From Salvia splendens (lineage: Eukaryota; Streptophyta; Magnoliopsida; Lamiales; Lamiaceae), in assembly GCF_004379255.2 (NCBI RefSeq), contig NC_056039.1, positions 24,317,883-24,381,882 on the forward strand: 64,000 nucleotides of DNA. The letters are read 5' to 3'. A program made the translations under genes and the position numbers. Shown piece after piece: positions 25,031 to 35,482 of this stretch. The notes beneath the pieces were generated by a model that was given only the letters and a program-made list of their open reading frames with translations, was not told the origin of the DNA and searched no databases. Numbering within the stretch: position 1 is the stretch's first letter; each line of letters begins with the position of its first letter.

Positions 25031-25339
25031 TTATTTAGATTTTTCAGTTTGTGAGCGACGAATGTCCCTCATGCGTCTTTTAATGAAACGTATAAGGGTC
25101 ATGCATTTTAGGCAACGGCGCATGAGTAGAGAGGTGTTTCTATATGCTCAGTATTTTTTATTTTTATTAAACGATCTCATGCGTCTTTGCCTAAATGCAT
25201 GAGGCTCATGCGTCGTTTAATAAAAATAATAGAAACTCATGAGACTCATGTGTCGTTGCCTAAAACGTATGAGGGTCCTACGTTTCATTAAATGATGACG
25301 CATGACGGACATGCCTCGCTCACAAACTAGAAATCTAAA
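25031..25339. mobile_element. Fold-back MITE (near-complete palindrome)
   Basis: The left arm, starting 'tttagatttttcagtttgtg', pairs with the right arm, whose complement starts 'ctttagatttctagtttgtg'. Complementarity continues through 'catgcgtc' motifs almost to the centre near 25175. There is no coding potential. A target duplication was not clear. Confidence 0.7.
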
Positions 25340-25879
25340 GAAAAGAATTAAAACGTATATTACCGGTCGGATTGTACAAATTGCAGCGATGGATGGAGAT
25401 GTGGAGAAGAGCGGTGGCGGAGGCGTATCCTCCAACTATTCGACGGAATGACTGTGTGGAACTTGGGAGGATGAAGAAGACGAGCATTTTCTGACAGATG
25501 TGAGCAACGACGGAGAGCAGGAATACGGAGGAGACGGCGCCAAGATGTGAAGGAGGGTGGAAGTTCGGAGCAGCGCTCTTCTCAACATTTCATCGCAAGA
25601 TTGAAGACGTGAAGAACGAGCAGGAAACAATTATTCATCGCAAGATTGAAGACAAAGCTTCCAATCCGACCATTCTAATTCCTTAAATTAGTTTTCTTTA
25701 ATTATAAATAGTGTCTTTGAATGATTTTATAGATTTATTTTTTAACATGAATAGCTAATTCTCTTTTGTAGAATTCTTGGTGAAGATGTTATGACTTGAG
25801 TTATTTATCCAATTGATTCTTCCTTGCATGTTCTTGTTTTTGTTTAAATTATCCCCGTGTTTTTCTCATTCAAATTTGA
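25340..25879 (+). other. GC-richer segment, possible gene fragment
   Basis: From 25391 an ATG opens 'MDGDVEKSGGGGVSS...', stops at an in-frame TGA, then stays open through 'CGTWEDEEDEHFLTDVSNDG' to another stop. The acidic, exon-like composition stands out from the AT-rich surroundings, but there is no recognisable domain or splice structure. 'ttcatcgcaagattgaagac' is repeated 47 bp apart (near 25587 and 25634). Possibly a captured or dead exon. Confidence 0.3.
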
Positions 25880-26067
25880 AGGAATCGGTAATATCTTTCA
25901 ATCTTATTCATCTTCCAATGTACAAAGTCATGCACTTTATATAGGCTACATTCTATCAATACAAGGTAAACCTAATTTACATTAAATTGGTACACCTATC
26001 TATGGAAAGCTATCATACCATATCAATCATGTATTAATTGTGTATTATTCTCTTGATTTCTTTCCTA
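25880..26067 (-). repeat. Partial 3' LTR of Copia element C
   Basis: On the minus strand the pol gene is followed by a purine tract (ttgagggggagtatagg, about 26065-26085) and then AT-rich sequence ending near 25880. This is the expected position of the 3' LTR. Both boundaries are approximate because no 5' LTR is present to compare. Confidence 0.5.
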
Positions 26068-28095
26068 TACTCCCCCTCAAGTTAAGTAACGGGATTGCCG
26101 ATACTCAACTTGCCTAATACTTCTCGGAATGACTTCGAGTTCACCGCCTTTGTCAGAATATATCAGCTAATTGGTCTTCAGACTTCACATAAGGCATCTC
26201 CACCACTTTAGCTTCAATGTTCTCTTTGATGAAATGCGTATCTACTTCCACATGTTTGGTTCGATCATGCTGAACCGGATTTTCGGATATGCTAATCGCT
26301 GCCTTGTTATCACATAACAGCCTGCACGGTTGGATTGGGCGAAGATCCAATTCTGTCATAAGCTTCCTTAGCCATAATATCTCTGTCAACCCACTTTTGA
26401 TTCCTCGAAATTCTGCCTTGGCACTAGACAGTGCTACCACTTTCTGCTTCTTACTTCTCCATGTCACAAGGTTACCTCCTACGAAGGTAAAGTAGCCGGC
26501 GGTCGATTTTCTATCATTTGGGTTGCTGGCCCAATCAGCATCAGTAAAACCATGGACCTCCATGTGACCATGTTTTTCAAACATAAGTCTGTGTTCTCCC
26601 TTTTAAGTATCAAACAATCCGCAAAGCTGCCTCCCAATGTTCTTCTTGAGGTGCATGCATGAACTGACTTACTACCCCACGGCATAGGCAATGTCCGGCC
26701 TCGTGTGTGATAGATAAATCAGTTTCCCGACTAACCTCTGATATCTCCCCCTGTCGGCCTGTCTTCCCCCTTCCTTCAATTGTAGTCCATGATTCTGCAC
26801 TATTGGGGTATTTGCTGGCTTGCAATCTATCATTCCAACTTTGGCCAATAAGTCTAGTATGTATTTCCTCTGACTTATGAAGATCCCTTTCTTTGATCGG
26901 AGTACCTCTATTCCCATAAAGTACTTGAGGATTCATAAGTCTTTCATCTCAAATTCTTTGAACAAGTTCTTTCTCAACTCGTTGATTTCCTCTTCATCAT
27001 CTCCCGTAATGATCATGTCGTCTACATATATGATAAGACACGTGATCTTGCCATCTCTCTTCTTAAGAAACAGAGTGTGATCTGAATTGCTTTGTGTATA
27101 CTCATACTTCTTCATTACCTCAATAAACCTTCCAAACCACGCTCGTGGAGATTGTTTTAATCCGTAAAGTGTCTTCTTCAATTGACACACTTCACCATCT
27201 TGAAATTATGCGGTAAACCCAGGAGGAGGTTCCATAAAGACAGGTTTCGGTAACTCTCCATGGAGGAAGGCATTGGTCACGTCAAATTGATGGAGAGGCC
27301 AATCCTTGTTAGCGGCAATCGAAAAAAGTACTCTCACGGTGTTGATCTTGGCCACTGGGGAGAATGATTCAGCATAATCCACTCCATATGTCTGAGTATA
27401 TCCTTTGCGACGAGTCGAGCCTTGTATCTTTCTATTGTGCCATCCGGCTTTCTTTTGATCGTGAATACCCATCGGCATCCAACAGTCTTTGTTCCTTCAG
27501 GGAGCTTACCTTTCACCCACGTGTGATTCTTCATCAAAGCCTTCATCTCTGTGAACATTGCTTCTCTCCAGTGCTTGTGCTTCATTACTTCTTCGGCTGA
27601 TTGTGGAGTTTCTTCTTCTTCATATAATGCAGCTGCAAAAGCTCTTGCCATTTTTGACAAATTTCTTTGCACGAAATTCGCCACCCCATATCGGCTCTTC
27701 TTCCCTATCTTTTCTGGAGAGTATCTTTTGGTGGGATTCCCCTTGTACTCCGAGGGGGAAGAATATACCGTCCGGTATCTCCATCAACGCCATTTTCCTC
27801 CGCTACTGGTTCTGTTTCAACTTGGTCATTGGAAATAGGAATAGAAGTAGAGTCTTGAGTTTGAGATTACCTCGGATATCGTCGGAGGAGTATTCTGGGT
27901 TGGTGGCTGAGATGACTCTTGTGGTGAGACTTGCTCGGCGGTAGTGACACCTGGTTCTGTTGGATCCTCAATCGAAGAGCTTGACGATGGCACAACCCAA
28001 CTTAGATAGTCCATAGTACTACCTAGATCACTCTCCCCCTGACTATCAAGGTGAGTTTGATAAAAGAATTCGGTTTCCAGGAAAGTACAATTCAT
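26068..28095 (-). pseudogene. Copia element C: reverse transcriptase and RNase H, lightly broken
   Basis: Reading down the minus strand: a Ser/Pro-rich linker (28095-27826), then 'WREAMFTEMKAL', '[26 protein letters not shown]', '[18 protein letters not shown]', '[12 protein letters not shown]', 'LKKTLYGLKQSPRAW', the catalytic 'IYVDDMIITG', and 'KLIYLSHTRPDIAYAVG'. RNase H follows with 'GFTDADWASNPNDRKSTAGY', 'RSKKQKVVALSSAKAEF', 'DNKAAISISENPVQHDRTKHVEVD' and 'EDQLADIF'. Domains are in normal Copia order and very readable, but frames change near 27420, 27210, 26935 and 26600, and stops occur. Gag, protease and most of integrase are missing to the right, where a Harbinger piece abuts. The many + strand ORFs at 27364-27944 are antisense shadows. 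Confidence 0.85.
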
Positions 28096-28761
28096 GGTGG
28101 TGATGACCTTTTTGGTGTGGGGATCAAAACATCGGTGATGGTCCCACCTTCATGCTCGACTATCATGTTGTGCATGATTATGCACGCATACATGACATCA
28201 GACGTTGGTGAGTTGCCGCGTGGTCGCGTCGGACAACCTTCCGACGTCGAATAGGCCTGTAGATCTGCTCCACCGCCGCCACCGCCGCCGCCGCCGCTGC
28301 CTCCTCGCGCTGCATTTAGACTAAGCAATCCGCCATGGCCTATTCAACGGCTACATCTAAGGCTTCCGAGGTCGGACTACCTGACTCCGAGGAACTAGAA
28401 CTAGTGTCGTCGTCGTGGTTCATTTTGGTATGTGAGAGAGGTAGAAATGTGAGAGATGAGAGAGATGAGAGAGGCGACAAGTTCGTATGAACAAGTGAAT
28501 GAGAAACGAGGTTTAAACAAACAAAATTAGGAAAAAAAAATTTTAAATGCGTGCCATCGTACGCGACCATCTTCCGCCGAGCCCACAATGGTGCCCGATG
28601 GCGCGGACGATAGGTCATCGTCCGCGCTTCTTCCATGCCCGAAGCTTAGGGTGTGGGCATAGGGCGCGCCCTATGGCGAGCACCCACAATGGAGGTATCG
28701 TCCGCGCCCGAGGACGATGGCACGCATAGGGCGTGCTATCGGGCGCCCCATTGTGGGTGCC
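28096..28761 (-). mobile_element. PIF/Harbinger deletion derivative
   Basis: The minus strand starts with terminus GGCACCCACAATGGGG (28746-28761) beside a TTA. It then encodes a transposase-like N-terminus ('MNHDDDTSSSSSESGSPTSEAL', about 28424-28340), a run of Ala/Gly codons, 'RRRKVVRRDHAATHQRLM', and jumps to the C-terminal 'VMYACIIMHNMIVEHEGG' (about 28200). The DDE catalytic core between these is missing. The left terminus is lost against Copia C. Confidence 0.7.
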
Positions 28762-28814
28762 TTAAGCTATAGAATATACAATAAATGCCTAAATCCATTC
28801 ATTTAAGTAAAATG

Positions 28815-29092
28815 TGATCCGTTGCTAACTTTCTTAAAATTGCTAATTCTGCTAACTCATCAACGTAGTGTATTAAAAATATTAACACGATGTTATTAAA
28901 ATGTCAACATAAACATAATTGATATTTTAATACATTGTGCTGACCTAGATATTTAAAATGTCAACACAGTATCTTAAAATATCAACATAAATTTGTGTTG
29001 ATATTTTAATATGATCGTGTTGACATTTTTAATAAATATATTGATAAATTAACAAATTAATAATTTAAGAAAAGTTAGCATTATAATCGCAC
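28815..29092. mobile_element. MITE with 'tcaacac' motifs phased at 21-22 bp
   Basis: The ends are inverted: 'gtgatccgttgctaactttc' on the left and the complement of 'gaaaagttagcattataatc' on the right. The body is made of tcaacat/tcaacac and their complements (gttgat, gttgac) at 21-22-bp steps, roughly symmetrical about the centre near 28995. No ORF. It is related in design to 20447-20700. Confidence 0.65.
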
Positions 29093-30019
29093 CCTTCATT
29101 TAAGCTATAGGATATACAATAAATTCATAACAGGAAAGCAAATATAGGCCATTACCAACCATTTCGTTTTTGGTTAAAAATTACAAAATCGGGATATCCA
29201 ATATGATGTCAATAGTTACCCAACAATATAATTCAATATATTATCGATTCAATAATTCAGACATAAATTCTGCATATATACATACTCATAAGTTGAGTTG
29301 GTTCGGTGGGATTTTGACGAACAAAATTTGAACCCACCAACCACGTCTCAATTTCCATACTTTCATTTTGTTTAGTGTTTTTTTGTCTGGTTTCATTTGT
29401 ATTTTTGCTTTTTTTAAATATTAGTTTATGAATTTAAGTTGAAATTAATTTAAAAACTTCAATATATTGTGTTTACTTACATTCAACTTCGCTAAAGAAA
29501 TTTGTATCTTAATAAAATAAAATACTTCATCCGTCCATAAAAAAAATTATCTTATTTAGAGATAAATGAGTTATAATATGCAATGAAATTATGACAAAAA
29601 ATTGTGAAAAAGTTGGAGGGAGAAAACTGGGTAAAAGTGGATAAAATATACTCATTCCGTCCCTAAAAAATAAGCACTTTGTGCACGTATTTTAATGCAA
29701 AATCGGTAAAGTAAGAGAGATGTAGAGAGAAAAATTAATTAAAGTATTGTTAATGGATAATGAGTCCCACTTTATTAGAAAGAAAATAGTTTCCCTTATT
29801 GGACGGATTAAAAAGGAGCAATTATATATTTTTGAGGGACGGAGAAAGTAGATAGTAGTAGAGAAAAATTGGTTAGAGTGTTCCCACAAATAAAGATAAG
29901 ACTATTTTCATATTCGGACAAAAAAAAGTGAACAATATTTCACGGATAATGAAGCATTTAATTAAATTAAAATGCATAATAAATGAAATGAGATAAAAGA
30001 AACTACAAAGAGTAAGACT
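29093..30019. other. Intergenic with one or more Stowaway-like MITEs
   Basis: A Stowaway-like element with ends 'ctcattccgtccc' and 'gagggacggagaaag' spans 29651-29848 next to TA. A half copy ('cttcatccgtcc') begins near 29524. The rest (29093-29520 and 29850-30019) is AT-rich with nothing recognisable. Confidence 0.55.
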
Positions 30020-30024
30020 CATAA

Positions 30025-31621
30025 TGTGACACCTCAACCCCTCTGACGTATTTTCTTTTAATAAATAAACCCCTTAACATAAAAGAAATTAATACACGTG
30101 CCTAATTCATAGACCACTCATATTATATAAGTTCAAACCAACACTTATCCGATACATATTTCAAAATATCCTGTAAAGTAGTGGAACCCTCTCACCACTC
30201 TATATAATATACATTTATCTACATGCAAAATGATGAGGAAGAGAAGGTTGCCAATATGCGTCAGCCGCCGAACCTGATAACACGTGGAGTTCCTATGACC
30301 CATATCAGTCAAAACTTTACTGCTATCTTATTCCTGAAAAATTTAGTGGTTTATATGAGCCACAACTCAGTATATATAAATCTCCACCTTTAATCTCACA
30401 TGATACAAACATCAAGCATATTCTTTTATCAATACATATAATCAGAAACAATATATATAACATAATTTAAAAACAAACCATTTCATAATCATATGCATAT
30501 GCCACTCTATTCAGTTTATTATTCTGTAACAGTCAAGCTTGGTATCTGCCCGGGATTCCTCTATGACCCGAAGGTCTCTCTGTAATTGGACTCATAGGTC
30601 CCTCTGTATTTGACCTGAAGGTCCCTCTGTATTTGGACTCATAGGTCCTCTGTATTTGACCCGAAGGCCTCTCTGTATCTGGACTCATAGGTCCCTCTAT
30701 ATTTCAGATCCAGTACAAGGCTGTCACAGATCCTCTTTAATCACATGATTCATGTACTTTCAATATCATATGTAAAACATCAATTACATATTTCTATCAT
30801 ATAATTCATTTACAACATCATATCTATTGCACCAATCACATATCTATATCATACTCCACCATCTATATCAAATAACACATAATCATATTGGATCCCATCA
30901 TATAATCAAATCATTCATTTTGTTTAACACCTCGCAAAGAAGCAAATAAAATATATAGAATTAAAAGTGTGATTTATACACACCAGATTATTGATAGTAT
31001 CTAGTCGAGCACCTCTCTTCACATTCTACAACCATGAATTTATTTCTTTCTGGATTCCATATTCTCTTCTCTCTGTCAATTTTCGTTTTTCCCTTCTAAT
31101 TTCGTCCCTCCTCCCTTCTCTCGATTTTTTTTCTTCAAGATTATCTATTAACTCTTACTTTGTATTGCACACTAATTAATAAATATGCATACGTAGACAT
31201 CTACCAAAATGTCATCTCATTTACAAAAGATGTGTATTAAGCAACACGTGTACATATACATATTTTCATGCACTCGTATTTATCTATATATTTAATATAT
31301 TTAAGCTACCATATATATATTAGCTAATAAAAAAAACATAACTTGATGCTTTTAATTCCACATACGTATCCTATTTATTGCACTGGGAAAAGATGTGTAC
31401 AGCTGCATGTATAAGAATTTAATCTCTACTATTCTTATCTTTTAATTTACTACACAATTATTAATATATCAACTTATAAAATACGATATATCATAATAAG
31501 GTATCCTCTTCCGATGATACCCACTTAATATATCTATAATATTAACAATAACATAATATGCAGTGACAATATAATATGATAATATGCAACGTAATGCATG
31601 TTTCGGGTTAGGGATGTCACA
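30025..31621. mobile_element. Solo LTR, 1.6 kb
   Basis: The sequence begins TGTGACACC and ends GATGTCACA, a proper TG...CA inverted terminus, and is flanked by a perfect 5-bp duplication, CATAA (30020-30024 and 31622-31626). No second copy and no internal domains are present, so this is the product of LTR-LTR recombination. Orientation cannot be fixed; the termini resemble Ty3-type LTRs. It contains a small tandem repeat (30565-30700). Confidence 0.8.
30565..30700. repeat. 46-47-bp tandem repeat inside the solo LTR
   Basis: Three units alternate 'gacccgaaggtc' and 'ggactcataggtcc', with 'ctctgtatttg' between them. Unit starts are at 30565, 30612 and 30658. No function is evident. Confidence 0.75.
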
Positions 31622-31626
31622 CATAA

Positions 31627-32430
31627 TTAGTTAAGAGAATGAATAGTAGGTTTGTATGTATTGTTTTTCAATAATGGAGGAGAAAAAAAGTGTTGGGATG
31701 TAAATAGTTAAGAAAATTATCAATTTTAGTGACGAAGTTGTGAATAATACCCTTATTTGCCTTTACGAGGTATATATGGTTATAAGGGCGGACGCATAAA
31801 TAAATAACGATAAGGGTTGTGATTTCCAAATTTTATTTTAAAGTATATTTTTGAGTGTTTTAGATTATTTATAAGGGCTTTTACATAAAAATGTACCTTA
31901 AATTTGGATAAATTATAAAAATTTATAAAATATAAATTTATTAAGGACTTTAACCCTACCAATTTTATATATGAGTCCGTCCCTAATGATTACTATCTCT
32001 CTATTTTAGGTTTGTATTAAAATGGCAACACCATTTAAGATGACACTGTACTATCTAGGACAGCCGTTAAATTTAGGAGCAGATTCAATCTTAGCCTACC
32101 ACGTGGCAGACTTGCTTGCATATGTATCGTAGATTGCTTGATTATGTTTGATTTCATATCGCATATTGCTTGAAATCATATGCTGAGTTGCTTGCTTATG
32201 TATCGCAGAATGCTTGCCTATGTATCGCAGATTGCTTGCGTAGATTGTCATTTTAACTATTGTGTTACCATAGTGCTCTGATTTCGTATCTCATATGGGT
32301 GGAACCATATGCCGAATTACTTATCTATGTATCACACATATTGCTTGCATATGTATTGCAGATTGCAAGTTACTTATTATCACGTTGTCACTTTAAGCGA
32401 GATGTCACCCTAATGCACCGCACCCATAAT
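31627..32430. other. Intergenic, with degenerate 22-bp repeats
   Basis: There is no gene. Between about 32110 and 32370 the motif 'ttgcttgcatatgtatcgca' recurs imperfectly. Three neighbouring copies near 32190-32240 are exactly 22 bp apart. The rest is AT-rich sequence without recognised elements. Confidence 0.55.
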
Positions 32431-32645
32431 TGTATCTCTAATTCTCAACTGAATGAAATTAGGCGCCTTAACTTGAAAGTAGCTGGGCTTAAGCTACAGC
32501 TAAGATTTCATAAAAAAATTTACCCAAATAAGGAAATTATCAAATAACAACAAAAAAAGGAAATTTAATAAAGAACATACACAAAAAAAATATATTTTCC
32601 CTAGTAACCGCTTACTAATATTACAACATGAGTTTATAAGAAGTA

Positions 32646-33111
32646 TTCCCTCAGTCCCAATTAAGTTGAGTCGTATTCTTTTTTGGATGTCCTAACAAGA
32701 TGAGTCATTTTCTTTATTGACAAAAAATAAAATATCCAATCACTCTTGTTTTATTTCATCACCTACTTTACTCTCTCTTTATCTTTCATATTTTATTCAT
32801 CTCTTATACTCCTTTCATCTTAACTAAGTTGAATCAAAAATTTTGGGCACGTAAATTAAGAAATTGTGTTAAAAAGTAGGAGAGATGAATAAGGTATGAA
32901 AGATAAAGAGAGAGTAAAGTAGGTGATGGAATAAAGTAAGATTGATTAGATGTTTTGTTTTTTGTCAAAAGTGGAAATGACACAATTTAGTTGGGACATA
33001 CCAAAAAAGGAATACGACTCAACTTAGTTGGAACGAAGAGCGTACTTTTTTTACACAACTTCTTAACTTCCGTGTCCAAAAGTTTTGTATCAACTTAGTT
33101 GGGATGGAGGG
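32646..33111. mobile_element. Overlapping or nested Stowaway-like MITEs
   Basis: The outer ends 'ttccctcagtcccaattaag' and 'cttagttgggatggaggg' are inverted. A second Stowaway-like start ('ctcctttcatcttaactaag') occurs near 32810, and 'cttagttggaacgaagag' near 33025. The layout suggests one element inserted in another just upstream of the germin pseudogene promoter. Confidence 0.55.
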
Positions 33112-33441
33112 TAAATCGGTGAATTTTTAGACATACTTAATTTTGGAGGATAATTTAATATTTCACCATTTCTTTTTCACATTTTGGCAAAAGAACAACT
33201 TTCCAATAAGTATTATTGAAGCACCTCTATAAAAAGAGGCTGCTATGCTTTCAATACTCAAAACAATAAAAACATTCTTGATTTACATTTAGTAATAATT
33301 CGAATTATTAATAGTATTTAAATGTTTAAAACTTTATATATATAGAAAGTAGTCTAATTTTGGTGGACGGTCCAAAATGGTAAAACTTATCTATTTTTTA
33401 TGGACGGAGTGAGTATTAAATATCACGTTAATATTCAGCAG

Positions 33442-33948
33442 GAAAATGCAAGGACCCTAAATATGTTACCGCCAATGACTTCTCCATGAGCGGTGTGGAT
33501 CGGCCCGGACACTTTAATTCGTATGGCGTTGCCCCCGTCTTTGCATCTGCAGCTACAATACCAGGGTTTAACGCTATGGGCCAGACATTTATACGAGCGG
33601 AGTTTGCACCGGATGGGTACTTGCCGCCGCACAGGCACCCTAGGGCCTCTGAGATCATCTATGTCTTGGAAGGTACAATGGAGGTCGGATTCGTAAACTC
33701 GTACCCAGACTACAAATATTACAGCAAAGTTCTTAACAAAGGTGATGCCATCATGATTCCTTTTGGCCTCGGTCACACCGTGCGAAATGTAGGCACGGGG
33801 AAATGTGCCAGAATCCAGGATTTACTTACATCCCCCGACTCTGTTTTCGCGGCCAAGCCTGCCATCAACAGCACTTATCTAGCCGGAGCATTTGAGCTGT
33901 ACGAATAAACTGTCAAAGATTTGCAGACTAAAATGTGGTATATTTAAT
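33442..33948 (+). pseudogene. Germin-like protein pseudogene (exon 2 only)
   Basis: This is exon 2 of a duplicate of the gene at 20937-21903, preceded by a good acceptor ('attcagcag'). The promoter and TATA region survive upstream (33118-33270), but exon 1 with its ATG and signal peptide is gone; a Stowaway remnant occupies part of the gap. Metal ligands are still encoded ('PPHRHPRASEI', 'IPFGLGHTVRN'). After 'GTGK' a 22-bp deletion followed by a 1-bp insertion replaces 'SVITASFNSQNPGFIFV' with an unrelated shorter stretch. A TAA at 33906 then ends the frame 13 codons early. It cannot make a secreted germin. Confidence 0.88.
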
Positions 33949-34043
33949 CTTTGTATCTTACTTTACCATGTATGGTGATAAACAGTCTTTAATCTTCAAT
34001 AAATAATAATTCTCATTGGAATAAAACGATATTCCTTTATCAG

Positions 34044-34352
34044 TACTCCATCCGTTTCCTCTTAGTTGAGCCAAAACTTTTCAGCATAGAGATTAAGAAA
34101 TGGATGTTGAGTGTTAAATAAACAGATAAAAAAGTAAGAGAGGGAAAAAAGTAGAAAGAATAAAGTAAAAAGTGGATAAAGTGGAGACAATAAAGTAATA
34201 GAGAATAAAGTAAGAAAGAAAAAAATATTACTTTATATGGAAATAATTCAACTATGAGGGAACTTCCAAAAATGGAAAAATGACTCAGCCATAAGAGAAC
34301 GGATGGACCAAAAATGGAAAAATGACTCAGCCATAAGAGAACGGATGGAGTA
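34044..34352. mobile_element. Stowaway-like MITE downstream of the germin pseudogene
   Basis: The ends 'ctccatccgtttcctcttag' and 'taagagaacggatggag' are bounded by TA. The right end is duplicated: 'aaaatggaaaaatgactcag' occurs twice, about 47 bp apart, near 34268 and 34315. Confidence 0.7.
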
Positions 34353-35482
34353 TCATTTTCATAAAAAATTTTAAAGGTTTGTGCTGAACATTTATTCATA
34401 GGCAAAGGACAAACAAACTTCAAGCAGCTGGAATATACATATAATTCATAGTACAGATTAGATCATTACCAAAAGTTTTGGTCGATATTTAACGTGGTGG
34501 TATAAGAAGCAAATATTTAGCTAATTTTTTCAAATCCAGAAATTTGATCAAAGTTTAATCTATCATATAAAAATTGAAACAAAATATTAAATTTATTTAT
34601 TTTTATTTTTCGTTGTAAAAAGGAAATAAGACGTTAATTTAATTAACTTTTCATTTTGACAAAAGAAATTTAAAGCAAAATCTTGCCCGCCAATATTGCT
34701 TCAAATTTAATGATAATAGAGTACTGGCCCAATTTTTTTAAAAGCATTGGAGAAGAAGTGCAAGCTCATTTCGTCCAACAATTTCTTTTTAAAAAGGGGT
34801 AACTGCTTCTAAAGTCATTAACTTTCGCCATTTTTCGGTTTTTCCCATGAACTTAGAAAGTATCATGTAATGTCATGAACTTAATCGGGCATTGCCGTTT
34901 TCCCATGTCGGGTTCTCCGGCAATTAGGTCACGTACGTGGCATATTTTATCTGATGTGGCTGCTTATTGGGCGTTAAAATTGCTTAGTGGGCGATGAGTT
35001 GGTGAGGCGATTAAAATTCCACAAATTCCACACTTAATCGTTTTTCACACCAAAATCAACACTCCCCCAAAATCTAACACTCCCAAATTATCCCCTCAAA
35101 TTGGAACCCTAAATCGACACTCCAAAACTCCTCCCAAATCGACACTCCCATCAACACGACGCTCTAGCCCACCAGTTCAACTACGAGTACGGCGACGGCG
35201 ACCACGACGAGATGCTAGGGTTTCCTCTCTAGTTTTCGATGAGCTGCTAGGCTAGGGTTTCCTCTCCTGAAGCGACTCGTTGCGCGATGTCAGTCAACCA
35301 GTAAGTGTGACAAACAACCTTCTTTGTTGATTAATTTGAATATATCATTACCTATGTTTCCCTCATTTGTTGTTGTTTCATCTTTTTGGAGTAAAGTTGT
35401 GTTGGTTTTAGTTAGTCATATTTTGTCCCCAATTGCATCGTTTGCATTAAATTTGATTAAGATTTATTTTTGAATCTATCAG

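Noticed and set aside
27364..27944. Several + strand ORFs up to 128 codons
   Set aside because: They are antisense to a clear Copia reverse transcriptase on the minus strand.
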